DNA from: Bdellovibrionales bacterium GWA1_52_35
Lineage (GTDB): Bacteria > Bdellovibrionota > UBA1018
DNA: 64,000 nucleotides
Assembly: GCA_001769805.1 (NCBI GenBank)
Contig: MEPO01000005.1
Span: 134,867 to 198,866 of the forward strand
Direction of reading: 5' to 3'
In this document: positions 26,477 to 35,208 of the stretch, in pieces
Layout: each line of letters begins with the position of its first letter
Numbering within the stretch: the first letter of the stretch is position 1
The notes under the pieces: generated by a model
The model's database searches: none
The model's input: only the letters and a program-made list of their open reading frames with translations
What the model was told of the DNA's origin: nothing
Made by a program: the position numbers and the translations under genes

Positions 26477-26959
26477 TTACGAAGCAAAAATCGTCTGAAT
26501 TTCTTCTTCCACGGACGCTTCGGGCGCTCTCTTGGCGAGAGAGATTTCTTTCACCAGAAGATGCTTGGCTTGATCGAGCATCTTGCGCTCACCAAACGAC
26601 AGATCTTTGCTGTGGCGCAGCAAAAACAGATTCCGAAGAACTTCTGCAATTTCGAATATGGATCCGGTTTTAATTTTTTCCATATATTCACGGTAACGGC
26701 GATTCCAGGTCGTCTGGTCGATTTTGACGTTCCGTTCTTTCAAAATGTCATAGACGGTCTTCACATCCTTCGTAGAAATGATTTCACGAAGACCAACCGA
26801 AGCTACATTGTCGGTCGGAACCATAATGGTCATTTGATTTTCTATCACTTGCAGAACATAGAACTTTTTCTTCTTGCCTCCGACGTCTTTTTCTTCTATT
26901 CGCTTAACTATTGCGACACCATGGGCGGGATAGACAGCGTTATCACCAACTTTGAACAT
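26477..26959 (-). CDS. carD: CarD-family RNA-polymerase-binding regulator
   Basis: CarD proteins bind the RNA-polymerase beta subunit and stabilise open promoter complexes, notably at ribosomal RNA promoters. The N-terminal Tudor-like domain starts FKVGDNAVYPAHGVAIVKRIE. The DNA-binding C-terminal helical domain has the conserved Trp-containing segment TTWNRRYREYMEK. ATG at 26959 follows a GGAGGT site by 6-7 bases and gives 160 residues. An in-frame start at 26998 is less likely. A terminator and promoter bracket the gene, so it appears monocistronic. Confidence 0.93.
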   Translation of the reverse strand: MFKVGDNAVYPAHGVAIVKRIEEKDVGGKKKKFYVLQVIENQMTIMVPTDNVASVGLREIISTKDVKTVYDILKERNVKIDQTTWNRRYREYMEKIKTGSIFEIAEVLRNLFLLRHSKDLSFGERKMLDQAKHLLVKEISLAKRAPEASVEEEIQTIFAS

Positions 26960-27067
26960 GCACTTACCTCCAACTACCGCTCTACGTTGAGTAACCACCG
27001 ACAGAGCATTCAGAACTTTAGGGCTATTTCCCAGAAATCCAGAAAAAGGCAGAATTTGACATCGCAG

Positions 27068-27097
27068 ACCCTATCACAGGTGGTCTCAGGGTGTCAA
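27068..27097 (-). promoter_or_regulatory. carD promoter
   Basis: On the minus strand a perfect -35 box TTGACA (27092-27097) lies 18 bases from TAGGGT (27068-27073). The implied transcript starts about 100 bases before the carD start codon. Confidence 0.55.
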
Positions 27098-27120
27098 ATG
27101 AATTGCCACTTTCCTCAATT

Positions 27121-27421
27121 TTAATAATCCCTCAAGTATCCGAAAGATATACGGTTTTTACGTTCTACTTCCACATCAGCTGCTTCGATTCGAGGCTTTT
27201 CAGCCGTTCGGGTCAGCACTAAAGCAAGCGGGATGCCGAAGTGCATCATTTTAAAAGATTGATACAAGGTATTGATCCTATAAGGATCTTAGAAACAATT
27301 TCAATTCATTCACTTTGATCTTCATCATGGCAAGACCTTGAGCTCATAACAGGTGTCAAAAGCTTGGACAGTCAGGAGACAAATCTTGAAACTCGGCCAA
27401 AATCCAGAGTAAGAAGAGTGC
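27121..27421. other. 301-base intergenic region without a recognised gene
   Basis: No open frame with coding character was found. The stretch is AT-rich and holds one short inverted repeat, GATCCT-ATA-AGGATC (27274-27288). A TTGGAC at about 27363 has no matching -10 box. The region presumably carries the promoter of the rhodanese lipoprotein gene and upstream control elements of carD. Confidence 0.5.
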
Positions 27422-27850
27422 ATGAAATCCTGGAAACCATTTCTCCTTCTTTGCGCCTTGCTTCTCCTGTGCTTCACTGCGGCATGCACTAAAAAACAGT
27501 CTGTGCGTTCCGTCGAGCCGCGCGAAGCTTACGGGCTCCTGCGGAACGATTTTGCGATTCTTGTGGATGTCCGGGAGGCGAACGAAATCGCAAGTGGAAT
27601 GGCCGAAGGCGCCCAGTGGATGCCCTACACTTCCAAAATAGAAACAAATTCTCCGGAGTGGAACGCCTGGATACAGGCGCTTCCCAAGGACAAGGAAATC
27701 ATCTTTTACTGCCGCTCCGGTCGCCGCTCTGGACTTGCAGCCGCGGAAATAATGGCTGCCAAGGGGTTTCGCGCTTCGAACATGGGTGGTTTCGAAGATT
27801 GGGAAAAAGCGGGTTTGCCTGTTCGAAAAGGCACGCCACACCAGCCTTAG
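27422..27850 (+). CDS. rhodanese-domain lipoprotein
   Basis: The 142-residue protein starts with a lipoprotein signal sequence ending in FTAAC (Cys22), so it is anchored in the envelope. The single rhodanese domain has the acidic DVREANE block and the active-site loop CRSGRRSG, with the catalytic Cys at its start. Rhodaneses transfer sulfane sulfur. Single-domain periplasmic forms are often called PspE- or GlpE-like, but the physiological acceptor is unknown. The next gene begins 28 bases downstream on the same strand. Confidence 0.88.
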   Translation: MKSWKPFLLLCALLLLCFTAACTKKQSVRSVEPREAYGLLRNDFAILVDVREANEIASGMAEGAQWMPYTSKIETNSPEWNAWIQALPKDKEIIFYCRSGRRSGLAAAEIMAAKGFRASNMGGFEDWEKAGLPVRKGTPHQP

Positions 27851-27878
27851 CGGCATAGTGTCTGCAAACACCTATTGA

Positions 27879-28928
27879 GTGAAACCGTCCGGGTATTTCC
27901 GTCGCATTCTTGCGACTGCTGCGATTGTGCTACTGATGATCGGAGCCGCATTATTTTTTTTGCGCACGGTCGATGTCTTTTTTCTGGTCTTTGCAGGAGT
28001 TCTCGGCGCAGTTTTCCTACGCGCACCGACAACGTGGCTCAGTGCCCGCCTCAAAATAAATCAAAAACTGACTCTCCTGATCACCCTCGTCAGCGTTCTC
28101 GCCGCGGTGACGATGATTTTTCTAATATTTGGTCCAAAGGTCGTAAATGAAGGTCAAACCCTAATTTCAATCATGCCCCGCTCCCCCTCGGAGCTCCGGG
28201 CATTTGTAGAACATTATGATTTTGATGGCAGCGTGCTGAATAATATTCCTGGCGTCTATGAAGATATTTTCAGAACGGGAGAACGACTTTTCAGAAATCC
28301 AAAATTTCTTTTTGCCCCGATTCAGGTATTTGGGTATTTGCTTTTTATCGCATTCATTACTCTGTACTTTGCAATCGATCCGGAACTTTACCAGAAAGGG
28401 CTGATCCATTTACTTCCGTTGGACAAACGCTCTCAAGGTGAATTGCTCTTGCGAAGACTTGCCAGCTCTATTCGGTGGTTCCTGCTCGGGCGCTTCGCGT
28501 CGATGCTCGCAGTCGGAACTCTCACGACAATCTTGCTTTTGGCATTTGACATTCCGCTCGCCGTAGCACTCGGCATCATTACCGGAACTCTCACCTTCGT
28601 CCCCTATTTGGGGCCCATCGTTTCAACTGTACCTGTAGTTCTGGTTGCTGTCGTTCAGAGCCCGGACAACGTTTTCCTCATACTCCTACTCTATGTGGGA
28701 ATCCAGCTGCTTGAAGGTTACGTACTCACCCCGGTATTTCAGAAGATGACAGTCTATGTCCCTCCCGCAATGACTCTGATAGCCGAAATATTGCTGGGGA
28801 TCGTTTTTGGTACTCTCGGTATCGTGATGGCTGCGCCTTCAGCAGCGGTTTTTCTGGTGTTATACCATTCTGTTTACAGAGAGTCATTGCTCGGGGAAGA
28901 ACGCGTATTTGTCGGACATAAGAAGTAA
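27879..28928 (+). CDS. AI-2E family transporter (PerM/YdiK-type permease)
   Basis: The 349-residue inner-membrane protein has about eight hydrophobic segments and the family hallmarks: GTLTFVPYLGPIVSTVP and EGYVLTPVFQKMTVYVPPAM near the C-terminal half. A soluble loop (about residues 95-145) precedes the second membrane block. The start is GTG. Family members export diverse small molecules; named AI-2 exporters are a minority, so the substrate is open. It ends 28 bases before the convergent cation ATPase. Confidence 0.88.
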   Translation: MKPSGYFRRILATAAIVLLMIGAALFFLRTVDVFFLVFAGVLGAVFLRAPTTWLSARLKINQKLTLLITLVSVLAAVTMIFLIFGPKVVNEGQTLISIMPRSPSELRAFVEHYDFDGSVLNNIPGVYEDIFRTGERLFRNPKFLFAPIQVFGYLLFIAFITLYFAIDPELYQKGLIHLLPLDKRSQGELLLRRLASSIRWFLLGRFASMLAVGTLTTILLLAFDIPLAVALGIITGTLTFVPYLGPIVSTVPVVLVAVVQSPDNVFLILLLYVGIQLLEGYVLTPVFQKMTVYVPPAMTLIAEILLGIVFGTLGIVMAAPSAAVFLVLYHSVYRESLLGEERVFVGHKK

Positions 28929-28956
28929 ATGGCCTCACTCAGGACTGCCAAGAGCT

Positions 28957-31662
28957 TTAGGGTGTTCGGAGTTTAAAAACGTTATTCCTCATGATCAGTT
29001 TTTCCATCTCGATAATGAGAGAGAGCGTGAACCCGGAAGCCACGACCCAGCCCCAGGAAGCAGGTGAGATTGGCGCCGAGCCGAAGAGCGAGTTCATGAC
29101 TGGCAGGTAGGTGAAAAACAGCTGTGCCAATACCATCAGAAAAATGCCCAGCCAGAGCCAGCGATTGGAAAACACTCCCACATGGAATATTGAAAGCGTC
29201 AAAGAGCGGCAATTAAAGAGATAAAAAAGCTCTCCCATTACAAGAACGTTGACAGCCACTGTGCGGGCGTAGCTTTCGCTTAACCCCCTGGACAGCTCCC
29301 ATTGGAATAAGCCGAAGGTTGCAACCAATAAAAGGATTGAAACGAGTACAATCCGCCTGATGAGCATGAAGGACAGGATCGGCTGAGAGGGATCACGAGG
29401 CGGACGGTTCATGATTTCCGGTTCTTTGGGTTCGAAAGCCAGCATCATTCCCAAAAGAACTGCGGTGGTCATGTTGATCCAAAGAATCTGAACCGGCAGG
29501 ATCGGAAGTGCGGTCGCTAGAATGATCGAACTTAGAATTACCAAAGCCTCTCCTCCATTCGTGGGGAGCGTCCAAACGATGAACTTGGTCAGATTTGCAA
29601 AAACACCACGCCCTTCTTCAATTGCGGCAACAATGGAAGCGAAATTGTCGTCCGTCAGCACCATTTCCGCGGCCTCCTTTGCGACCTCTGTTCCGGTAAT
29701 TCCCATTGCAACTCCAATGTCTGCGCGTTTCAGAGCCGGGCCATCATTAACGCCATCTCCGGTCATCGATACGACATGACCACGTGATTGCAATGAAGTG
29801 ACTAATCGAAGCTTCTGCTCCGGAGTAACTCGCGCAAAGACTGCAGTTTGTTCAACCAAATCAGGAAGAGCATCATCGCTGATTTCAGCCAATTGTCTTC
29901 CTTCCAGAACCTCCGGGTATTCCGCGCCCCTTCTGAGGCCGATTCTTTGCGCGATGGATTGAGCAGTGGAAGCGTGGTCCCCGGTGATCATCTTCACCTC
30001 AATGCCTGCCATGCGACATTCCTCAATCGCGCTAATTGCTTCGGATCGAGGAGGATCGATCATTCCCTGAAGACCAAGGAAGATGAACTCATTTGGCAAT
30101 CCCTCATGATCGAGCGAATTTTCATTTTTGGGGCGATAGCATTTGGCCAAAGCCAGAATCCGCAAACCTTCGTGAGCCATTATTTCTGCCTGAGAATGCA
30201 AGGCCTCTCTATCAATCGGCATTTCCTCGCCCGAAGCCTTGAGTACTGATATTGAGCGCGCCACCACCACTTCAATGGCTCCCTTTATGAACACCAGATG
30301 TTTTTGATCGCCGCCCTCGTGGAGCGTGGCCATGTATTGGTGCTCAGATTCAAAAGGAACCACATCAAGTCGATGAAATTCCTTCTTGAGTACCGCCTCT
30401 TGCAATCCCGCCTTCAGAGCCGAAACCATGAGAGCCCCTTCGGTTGGATCGCCTTGAACCTTCCATTCTTTTCCGTCACGAAGGATTGCGCTGTCATTAC
30501 AGAGCATTCCAACCGTCAGGCATTCGATCAATGCACGATTTTCTTTCAACTCAAAACTTTTGCCATTCCTCGTAAGCCGCCCTTCGGGAGAATACCCGCC
30601 CCCCTCCAGTTTTATCGACTCACCTCCTGCGAATATTTCAAGCACCGTCATTTGATTTTGCGTCAGTGTTCCAGTTTTATCCGAGCAAATGACGGTAGTT
30701 GAACCCAGGGTTTCGACGGCAGGAAGCTTTCGGATGATCGCATTGCGTTTCGCCATCCGCGAAACACCGACCGCCAAGGTGATCGTAATTGCCGCCGGCA
30801 GACCCTCGGGTATGGCGCTGACTGCCAACGCAACCGCAACCATGAGCATCTGCAGCAGGCTTTCTCCCTGTATGGCACCGATTGCAAACGTAATTACCGA
30901 TAGCGCAAGAATTGCCAAAAGAAGAAAATGGCTGAAGCGTTTAATTTTTTGCGTCAGCGGGGTTTCGAGTTGCTCAGTTGTTTCAAGGAGTGTGGAAATT
31001 CTGCCAATCTCCGTCTGATTAGCCGTAGCAACCACCACCCCGGAAGATTGACCGTATGTGACTAGGGTGGAGGCATAAGCCATGTTCTTCCGGTCGGCGA
31101 GTGTCATACCTGCCTCGAGAACAAGCGCGGCATCCTTGCTCACCGGAACTGATTCTCCGGTCAAGGCGGATTCGTCAACTTTCAAATTCCGGGAATCTAT
31201 AAGACGCAAATCCGCTGGCACCTTGTCACCTGAGTTCAGCAGAACAATGTCACCCGGCACCAGCTCGTCGGCTGATATTTCAATTTGTTTGTGTTCGCGC
31301 AATACAGTTGCCTGAGTTCGCATCGTTCTGGAAAGCGCTGCAAGAGCGCTCAAGGCTTTTGACTCTTGGGTAAAGCCGATTACAGCGTTGATCAGCACCA
31401 CGGTGAAAATCACGCCCGAGTCCACCCACTCACTCATAGCCGCTGTAAGCGCCGCGGCACCCAGCAGAATATAGACCAAGGGTTGATGGAATTGCAGCAG
31501 GAACCGAAACCATGCCGGCCGCCCCCTCCGGTAGGTCAATGAATTGGGCCCATAATGGTCGAGTCGTTGCTTTACCTCACTTTGATTCAGTCCCGACCGG
31601 GGGTTGACTGCAAGTGTTTCAACCATTTCGTTGATCGACAAAGCATGCCATTCATTCAACAT
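28957..31662 (-). CDS. P2-type cation-transporting ATPase (Ca2+-type)
   Basis: The 901-residue integral membrane pump has the phosphorylation motif DKTGT (Asp328), the TGES loop (168-171), the M4 motif IPEGLP (284-289) and the MTGDGVND hinge. PEGLP places it with Ca2+/Mn2+-type and Na+/K+-like P2 ATPases, not with copper or zinc P1B pumps, which use CPC. The N-terminal cation-ATPase domain and about ten membrane helices are present at full length. It lies divergent from the 100-residue gene at 31779. Substrate specificity cannot be settled from the sequence alone; Ca2+ is most likely. Confidence 0.9.
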   Translation of the reverse strand: MLNEWHALSINEMVETLAVNPRSGLNQSEVKQRLDHYGPNSLTYRRGRPAWFRFLLQFHQPLVYILLGAAALTAAMSEWVDSGVIFTVVLINAVIGFTQESKALSALAALSRTMRTQATVLREHKQIEISADELVPGDIVLLNSGDKVPADLRLIDSRNLKVDESALTGESVPVSKDAALVLEAGMTLADRKNMAYASTLVTYGQSSGVVVATANQTEIGRISTLLETTEQLETPLTQKIKRFSHFLLLAILALSVITFAIGAIQGESLLQMLMVAVALAVSAIPEGLPAAITITLAVGVSRMAKRNAIIRKLPAVETLGSTTVICSDKTGTLTQNQMTVLEIFAGGESIKLEGGGYSPEGRLTRNGKSFELKENRALIECLTVGMLCNDSAILRDGKEWKVQGDPTEGALMVSALKAGLQEAVLKKEFHRLDVVPFESEHQYMATLHEGGDQKHLVFIKGAIEVVVARSISVLKASGEEMPIDREALHSQAEIMAHEGLRILALAKCYRPKNENSLDHEGLPNEFIFLGLQGMIDPPRSEAISAIEECRMAGIEVKMITGDHASTAQSIAQRIGLRRGAEYPEVLEGRQLAEISDDALPDLVEQTAVFARVTPEQKLRLVTSLQSRGHVVSMTGDGVNDGPALKRADIGVAMGITGTEVAKEAAEMVLTDDNFASIVAAIEEGRGVFANLTKFIVWTLPTNGGEALVILSSIILATALPILPVQILWINMTTAVLLGMMLAFEPKEPEIMNRPPRDPSQPILSFMLIRRIVLVSILLLVATFGLFQWELSRGLSESYARTVAVNVLVMGELFYLFNCRSLTLSIFHVGVFSNRWLWLGIFLMVLAQLFFTYLPVMNSLFGSAPISPASWGWVVASGFTLSLIIEMEKLIMRNNVFKLRTP

Positions 31663-31682
31663 CGCTGAACCTCCCCTGGATT

Positions 31683-31695
31683 AAAGCTGTCAGCT
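31683..31695. promoter_or_regulatory. short palindrome in the divergent ATPase/31779 intergenic region
   Basis: AAGCT-GTC-AGCTT is a perfect inverted repeat with a 3-base spacer. It sits 20 bases upstream of the ATPase start codon in the only divergent intergenic region of this cluster. A regulator-binding role is possible but unsupported. Confidence 0.3.
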
Positions 31696-31778
31696 TATCT
31701 GCAAATATAGGCCCTTTTCGAGGGATCGGGCTTACCCCACCAGTCCTGCCAAGCCCCTCTCTTGCAGAGAATTTTCTC

Positions 31779-32081
31779 ATGAACAGGATTTTTGTGACCT
31801 ACGACCTGCAACAAACACCGGGCAGCCCCCACTCCAAAGATGCGGTTATTGCCCGAGGCGCAAAGGAAGTCCTCGTTTCCGGTCCGGTCTTAAAATGGGA
31901 AGTAGGCGAATTCGACGAGCATTCAAGTGTAAAAGCCTCCAGTGTCAAAGTCGAATTTCTCGATCCAACTATCGGCCATACAGTCGAAATTATTACTGTC
32001 CCGGGCCACTCGCATAATGTCCACTTGCACCTGAACTCGCTACCGGAAGAATACCGCCACGCACTGAAAACCACCGTCTGA
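31779..32081 (+). CDS. uncharacterised 100-residue protein
   Basis: I do not recognise this small protein. It reads as a compact alpha/beta sequence (VIARGAKEVLVSGPVLKWEVGEF; SVKVEFLDPTIGHTVEII) with a His-rich stretch PGHSHNVHLHL near the C-terminus that could bind a metal (inference). There is no signal peptide. The ribosome-binding site is weak (CAGAGA). It precedes the PRC-barrel gene by 27 bases and is likely in the same transcript. Confidence 0.5.
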   Translation: MNRIFVTYDLQQTPGSPHSKDAVIARGAKEVLVSGPVLKWEVGEFDEHSSVKASSVKVEFLDPTIGHTVEIITVPGHSHNVHLHLNSLPEEYRHALKTTV

Positions 32082-32108
32082 ACTGCTCCAGAAAGGAAAG
32101 TCATCCTT

Positions 32109-32906
32109 ATGCTCAGGTCAACTCAAACTCTCAAGGGTTACACCATTCAGGCGACAGATGGATCGATGGGAAAAGTAGAGGAGATCCTCTTTGACGATGA
32201 TCAGTGGACGGTACGTTATTTTGTGGTGAATACCGGCAGCTGGCTCACAGGCAGGAAAGTCTTGATATCTCCAATCGCTGTTAACGGGATCCAAGCAGAC
32301 GATCAAAAAATGATCGTGTCGCTGAGCAGGCAGCAGGTGAAACAAAGCCCGGATATTGATACTGACAAGCCGGTCTCCAGACAGATGGAAATTCGATATT
32401 ATGATTATTATCACTGGCCTTATTATTGGACCGGTGCAGGGGTCTGGGGTGTTGCTCCAGATCCCGCCGGAATGCTGGCACGCCCGTACGCCGTCTCGCC
32501 TCCAGAAAATGACGCGCACCAAGACGAGAGAAAAGATGACCCACATCTGCGGTCAGAAAACGCCGTAAGGGGGTATGCAATCGAGGCGGTAGACGCAAGG
32601 TTCGGTCAAGTTGAGGATTTCATCATCGACGAGAAAAACTGGACGATCCGTTACCTCGTCATCGATACGATCAAGTATTGGCCAAGTCGCTCAGTGCTGA
32701 TTTCTCCTGACTGGGTACTCTCAATCAGCTGGGCCGATAGGAAGCTTCGCGTGAATCTTGCCAAAGACCAGATCAAGAGCAGTCCCACATTCGATGCCAC
32801 CGCGCTGTTAGACCGTTCTTATGAGGAGCGTCTTTTTGATTATTACCATCGGGCGAAGTACTGGGACAAGGATTCAAAAGATGACCGACATAGGAGGATC
32901 GGCTGA
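32109..32906 (+). CDS. double PRC-barrel domain protein
   Basis: The 265-residue protein contains two PRC-barrel repeats. The first is at about residues 8-75 (LKGYTIQATDGSMGKVEEILFDD and WTVRYFVVNTG). The second is at about 150-215 (VRGYAIEAVDARFGQVEDFI and WTIRYLVIDTIKYWPSRSVLISP). An aromatic DYYHWPYYW stretch separates them, and the protein ends in a basic tail. PRC-barrels are found in RNA-metabolism and photosynthetic proteins, and as stand-alone stress proteins; no specific role is known here. The AAGGAAAG site precedes the ATG. Its stop is overlapped by the start of the next gene. Confidence 0.8.
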   Translation: MLRSTQTLKGYTIQATDGSMGKVEEILFDDDQWTVRYFVVNTGSWLTGRKVLISPIAVNGIQADDQKMIVSLSRQQVKQSPDIDTDKPVSRQMEIRYYDYYHWPYYWTGAGVWGVAPDPAGMLARPYAVSPPENDAHQDERKDDPHLRSENAVRGYAIEAVDARFGQVEDFIIDEKNWTIRYLVIDTIKYWPSRSVLISPDWVLSISWADRKLRVNLAKDQIKSSPTFDATALLDRSYEERLFDYYHRAKYWDKDSKDDRHRRIG

Positions 32907-34222
32907 GCTCACCTCAAATTGAGAGGTCCAGAAGACTCGGAATAGCCCTCATCTTGGGATCGGTCCTCATCACGCTTCTGATCTGGATTCTGTCCAAAGC
33001 CTATTTTGCAGATCACTTCACCAATCCTTACAAGTATGTTGCCAAGACGGCTAGTTTATCGACCATGATTCTGGTCTGCTGGACGACTCTCCTCAGCACT
33101 CGAGCCAGATGGGTGGAGCGGCTATTTGGCGGCTTGGATCATGTATACCAGCTTCATTGCCGAATGGGCTTTGCTTCTTTTTTGTTGATTTTGGCTCATC
33201 CAATATTCCTCGCGCTCGATCGACTTCCCAATGTCCCTCATTTTCTGCGCTATTTCCTATTTACAAACAAAGCAGCTGAGAACAGCGGTATTGTCACGTT
33301 TGTTCTCTTCCTGGTCTTAATAGGGTTCAGCCGCTGGGCCAATGTTGCTTATCATCGATGGAAATACATTCACGAGTTCTTTGGATTTTTTTTGGTTGTG
33401 TCAGGACTTCACATCTACCTGACTCGCGCTGATATTTCAAAATACCCCCTTCTCACGGTATGGGTATATTTCTGGCTGGGTACGGCTCTGTTGGCATATA
33501 TTTATATCCGCTTTCTTTATCGATTCATCGGACCTCGCTTTCACTACCGAGTAGAAAAAATTCAGAAACTGGGCGGCGTCTGGGAAGTCTATCTTTCTCC
33601 GCTAAACGAGTTTTTATGCTTTCAGCCAGGCCAGTACCTGTATATCGCTTTCCAGTCACCGCTTCTGAAACCGGAACCCCATCCGTTTTCAATTTCGTCC
33701 GCAAGGCAGGAGAGCTTCTTGCGAGTGTCCATCAAAGAGTTGGGTGATTACACCTCAAGGCTGAGCGCGCTGCAACCGGGTGACCGGGCCAGGATATCGG
33801 GTCCCCATGGAAGATTTGGAGAGGCCTACCTCCGTCATATGAGTACGGACGCAGTATTCATCGCCGGCGGTATCGGCATAGCTCCGTTTCTGAGCATCCT
33901 TGAGGACGTCGGCCTTCAGTCGCTGCGAAAGGGGCATACTTGGTTGATCTATACTGTACAGGATGTCAGTCATGCCTACTACCATCAGGAAATCCAGAAA
34001 GAGGCCGCCCAAAACAAGCGCTTCAATTACATTCCATACTTCTCAAATGAAAGTGGATTTCTTACAGCAGAAAAGCTCGAAAAGCAGATTGGGAATCTTC
34101 AGCGGAAGCTATTCTTCATCTGCGGCCCCAAACCCATGATGGACGCACTCATCTCTCAGCTTCGGAAAAAGGGAGTTCACCGAAATGAAATATTTTATGA
34201 AGACTTCAATTATCTTTCCTAG
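32903..34222 (+). CDS. ferric-reductase-like transmembrane flavoprotein (NOX/FRE type) with probable CTG start
   Basis: The N-terminal ferric-reductase-like membrane domain has about five to six helices and paired His on two helices (LHCRMGFAS, LAHPIF; IHEFFG, GLHIYL) for heme. It is followed by an FAD-binding domain (PHPFSISS) and an NAD(P)-binding domain (AGGIGIAPFLSIL, FICGPKPMMDAL). It should move electrons across the membrane. No ATG or GTG fits. A TTG at 32954 would start inside the first helix and has no ribosome-binding site. CTG at 32903 has AGGAGG five bases upstream, overlaps the PRC-barrel stop (CTGA), and adds the basic segment before the helix. Confidence 0.8.
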   Translation: MSSPQIERSRRLGIALILGSVLITLLIWILSKAYFADHFTNPYKYVAKTASLSTMILVCWTTLLSTRARWVERLFGGLDHVYQLHCRMGFASFLLILAHPIFLALDRLPNVPHFLRYFLFTNKAAENSGIVTFVLFLVLIGFSRWANVAYHRWKYIHEFFGFFLVVSGLHIYLTRADISKYPLLTVWVYFWLGTALLAYIYIRFLYRFIGPRFHYRVEKIQKLGGVWEVYLSPLNEFLCFQPGQYLYIAFQSPLLKPEPHPFSISSARQESFLRVSIKELGDYTSRLSALQPGDRARISGPHGRFGEAYLRHMSTDAVFIAGGIGIAPFLSILEDVGLQSLRKGHTWLIYTVQDVSHAYYHQEIQKEAAQNKRFNYIPYFSNESGFLTAEKLEKQIGNLQRKLFFICGPKPMMDALISQLRKKGVHRNEIFYEDFNYLS

Positions 34223-34235
34223 AACTTACTGAGCC

Positions 34236-35204
34236 ATGATTTACACCATCACCCCCAACCCAGCGCTGGATCTCGGTGGAACCGTTAAAACGATCGTTCC
34301 AAACGAGAAGATGTACGTTCAGAACGAAACTCGCTTCCCGGGTGGAAACGCAGTGAACGCTGCGCGGGTAATCCGAGGGCTCGGGGTGCCCGTGATTGCA
34401 TCTGGTTTTCTGGGCGGGGGGGTAGGCGAAGAATTCAGAATGCTTCTGAAGAAGGAAAGAGTCAGGCATCAGTTTGTAGAAATTTCCGGTCACACCCGGA
34501 TCAGTCTCACGGTCACCAATGAATCGAATGGACGGCAAACACGCCTCAGCTTTCCAGGTCCGAAAATTCGACCTCCTGACATCAAGAATCTGGAATCATT
34601 CCTGGCCAGGATCCCTGACCACTCTTTTCTTGTACTGGGGGGCAGTCTCCCTCCAGGATTTGAAATAGCGCAGCTCGGCAGGATCATCCGGAACGCCCGC
34701 CGGCGCGGCATTCAGATGATCGTAGATGTTCCAGGCAAATACTTGCGGGCAGTCCTTGAATTCGGACCTTTGATGATCAAACCCAATCTCACTGAGTTTC
34801 AGGAACTCGCTCAGAGTAGCGCATATAAAACCTCCGATGTGCTTCGTGAAGCACAAAGGCTGACATCCCAGATTCCAATGATCTGTATTTCATCAGTCGA
34901 AGGTGGAGCATTGTTCGTCACTCGTGATGCGGCGTGGTTTGGACGGGGACCCAAAATCAAAGTTGCAAGCACCGTCGGGGCGGGCGATTCCATGGTGGGA
35001 GCGATCAGCGCAGCTTTGTGGAAATTTCAGCAGAAATCAAAAGACCAACCTTTCAATGTTTCTAGCTTGCCTGATGGCGGAATCCTGCTCCGCTGGGGTC
35101 TTGCCGCTGCACTGGCAACATTAATCACCCCGGGAACTCAACTCGGGGATAACAAATCAATTCAATCCTTTTATCCTAAAGTCATGATTAAAAAGATCGA
35201 ATGA
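34236..35204 (+). CDS. PfkB-family kinase (1-phosphofructokinase/Pfk-2 type)
   Basis: The 322-residue ribokinase-fold enzyme opens with the hexose-phosphate kinase signature TITPNPALD. It has the PGGNAVNAARV motif and ends with the anion-hole GAGDSMVGA (catalytic Asp251). The IKPNLTEFQEL block is diagnostic of the FruK/LacC/Pfk-2 subgroup. The substrate is probably a fructose or tagatose phosphate, but which one is undecided. It lies 13 bases downstream of the ferric-reductase-like gene, as the last gene of this forward run. Its stop is 4 bases from the convergent HAD gene. Confidence 0.85.
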   Translation: MIYTITPNPALDLGGTVKTIVPNEKMYVQNETRFPGGNAVNAARVIRGLGVPVIASGFLGGGVGEEFRMLLKKERVRHQFVEISGHTRISLTVTNESNGRQTRLSFPGPKIRPPDIKNLESFLARIPDHSFLVLGGSLPPGFEIAQLGRIIRNARRRGIQMIVDVPGKYLRAVLEFGPLMIKPNLTEFQELAQSSAYKTSDVLREAQRLTSQIPMICISSVEGGALFVTRDAAWFGRGPKIKVASTVGAGDSMVGAISAALWKFQQKSKDQPFNVSSLPDGGILLRWGLAAALATLITPGTQLGDNKSIQSFYPKVMIKKIE

Positions 35205-35208
35205 TCAC

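Noticed and set aside
26465-27124. Long plus-strand frame across the carD region
   Set aside because: It is antisense to carD, which has a clear family match, ribosome-binding site, promoter and terminator. The frame has no recognisable domain.
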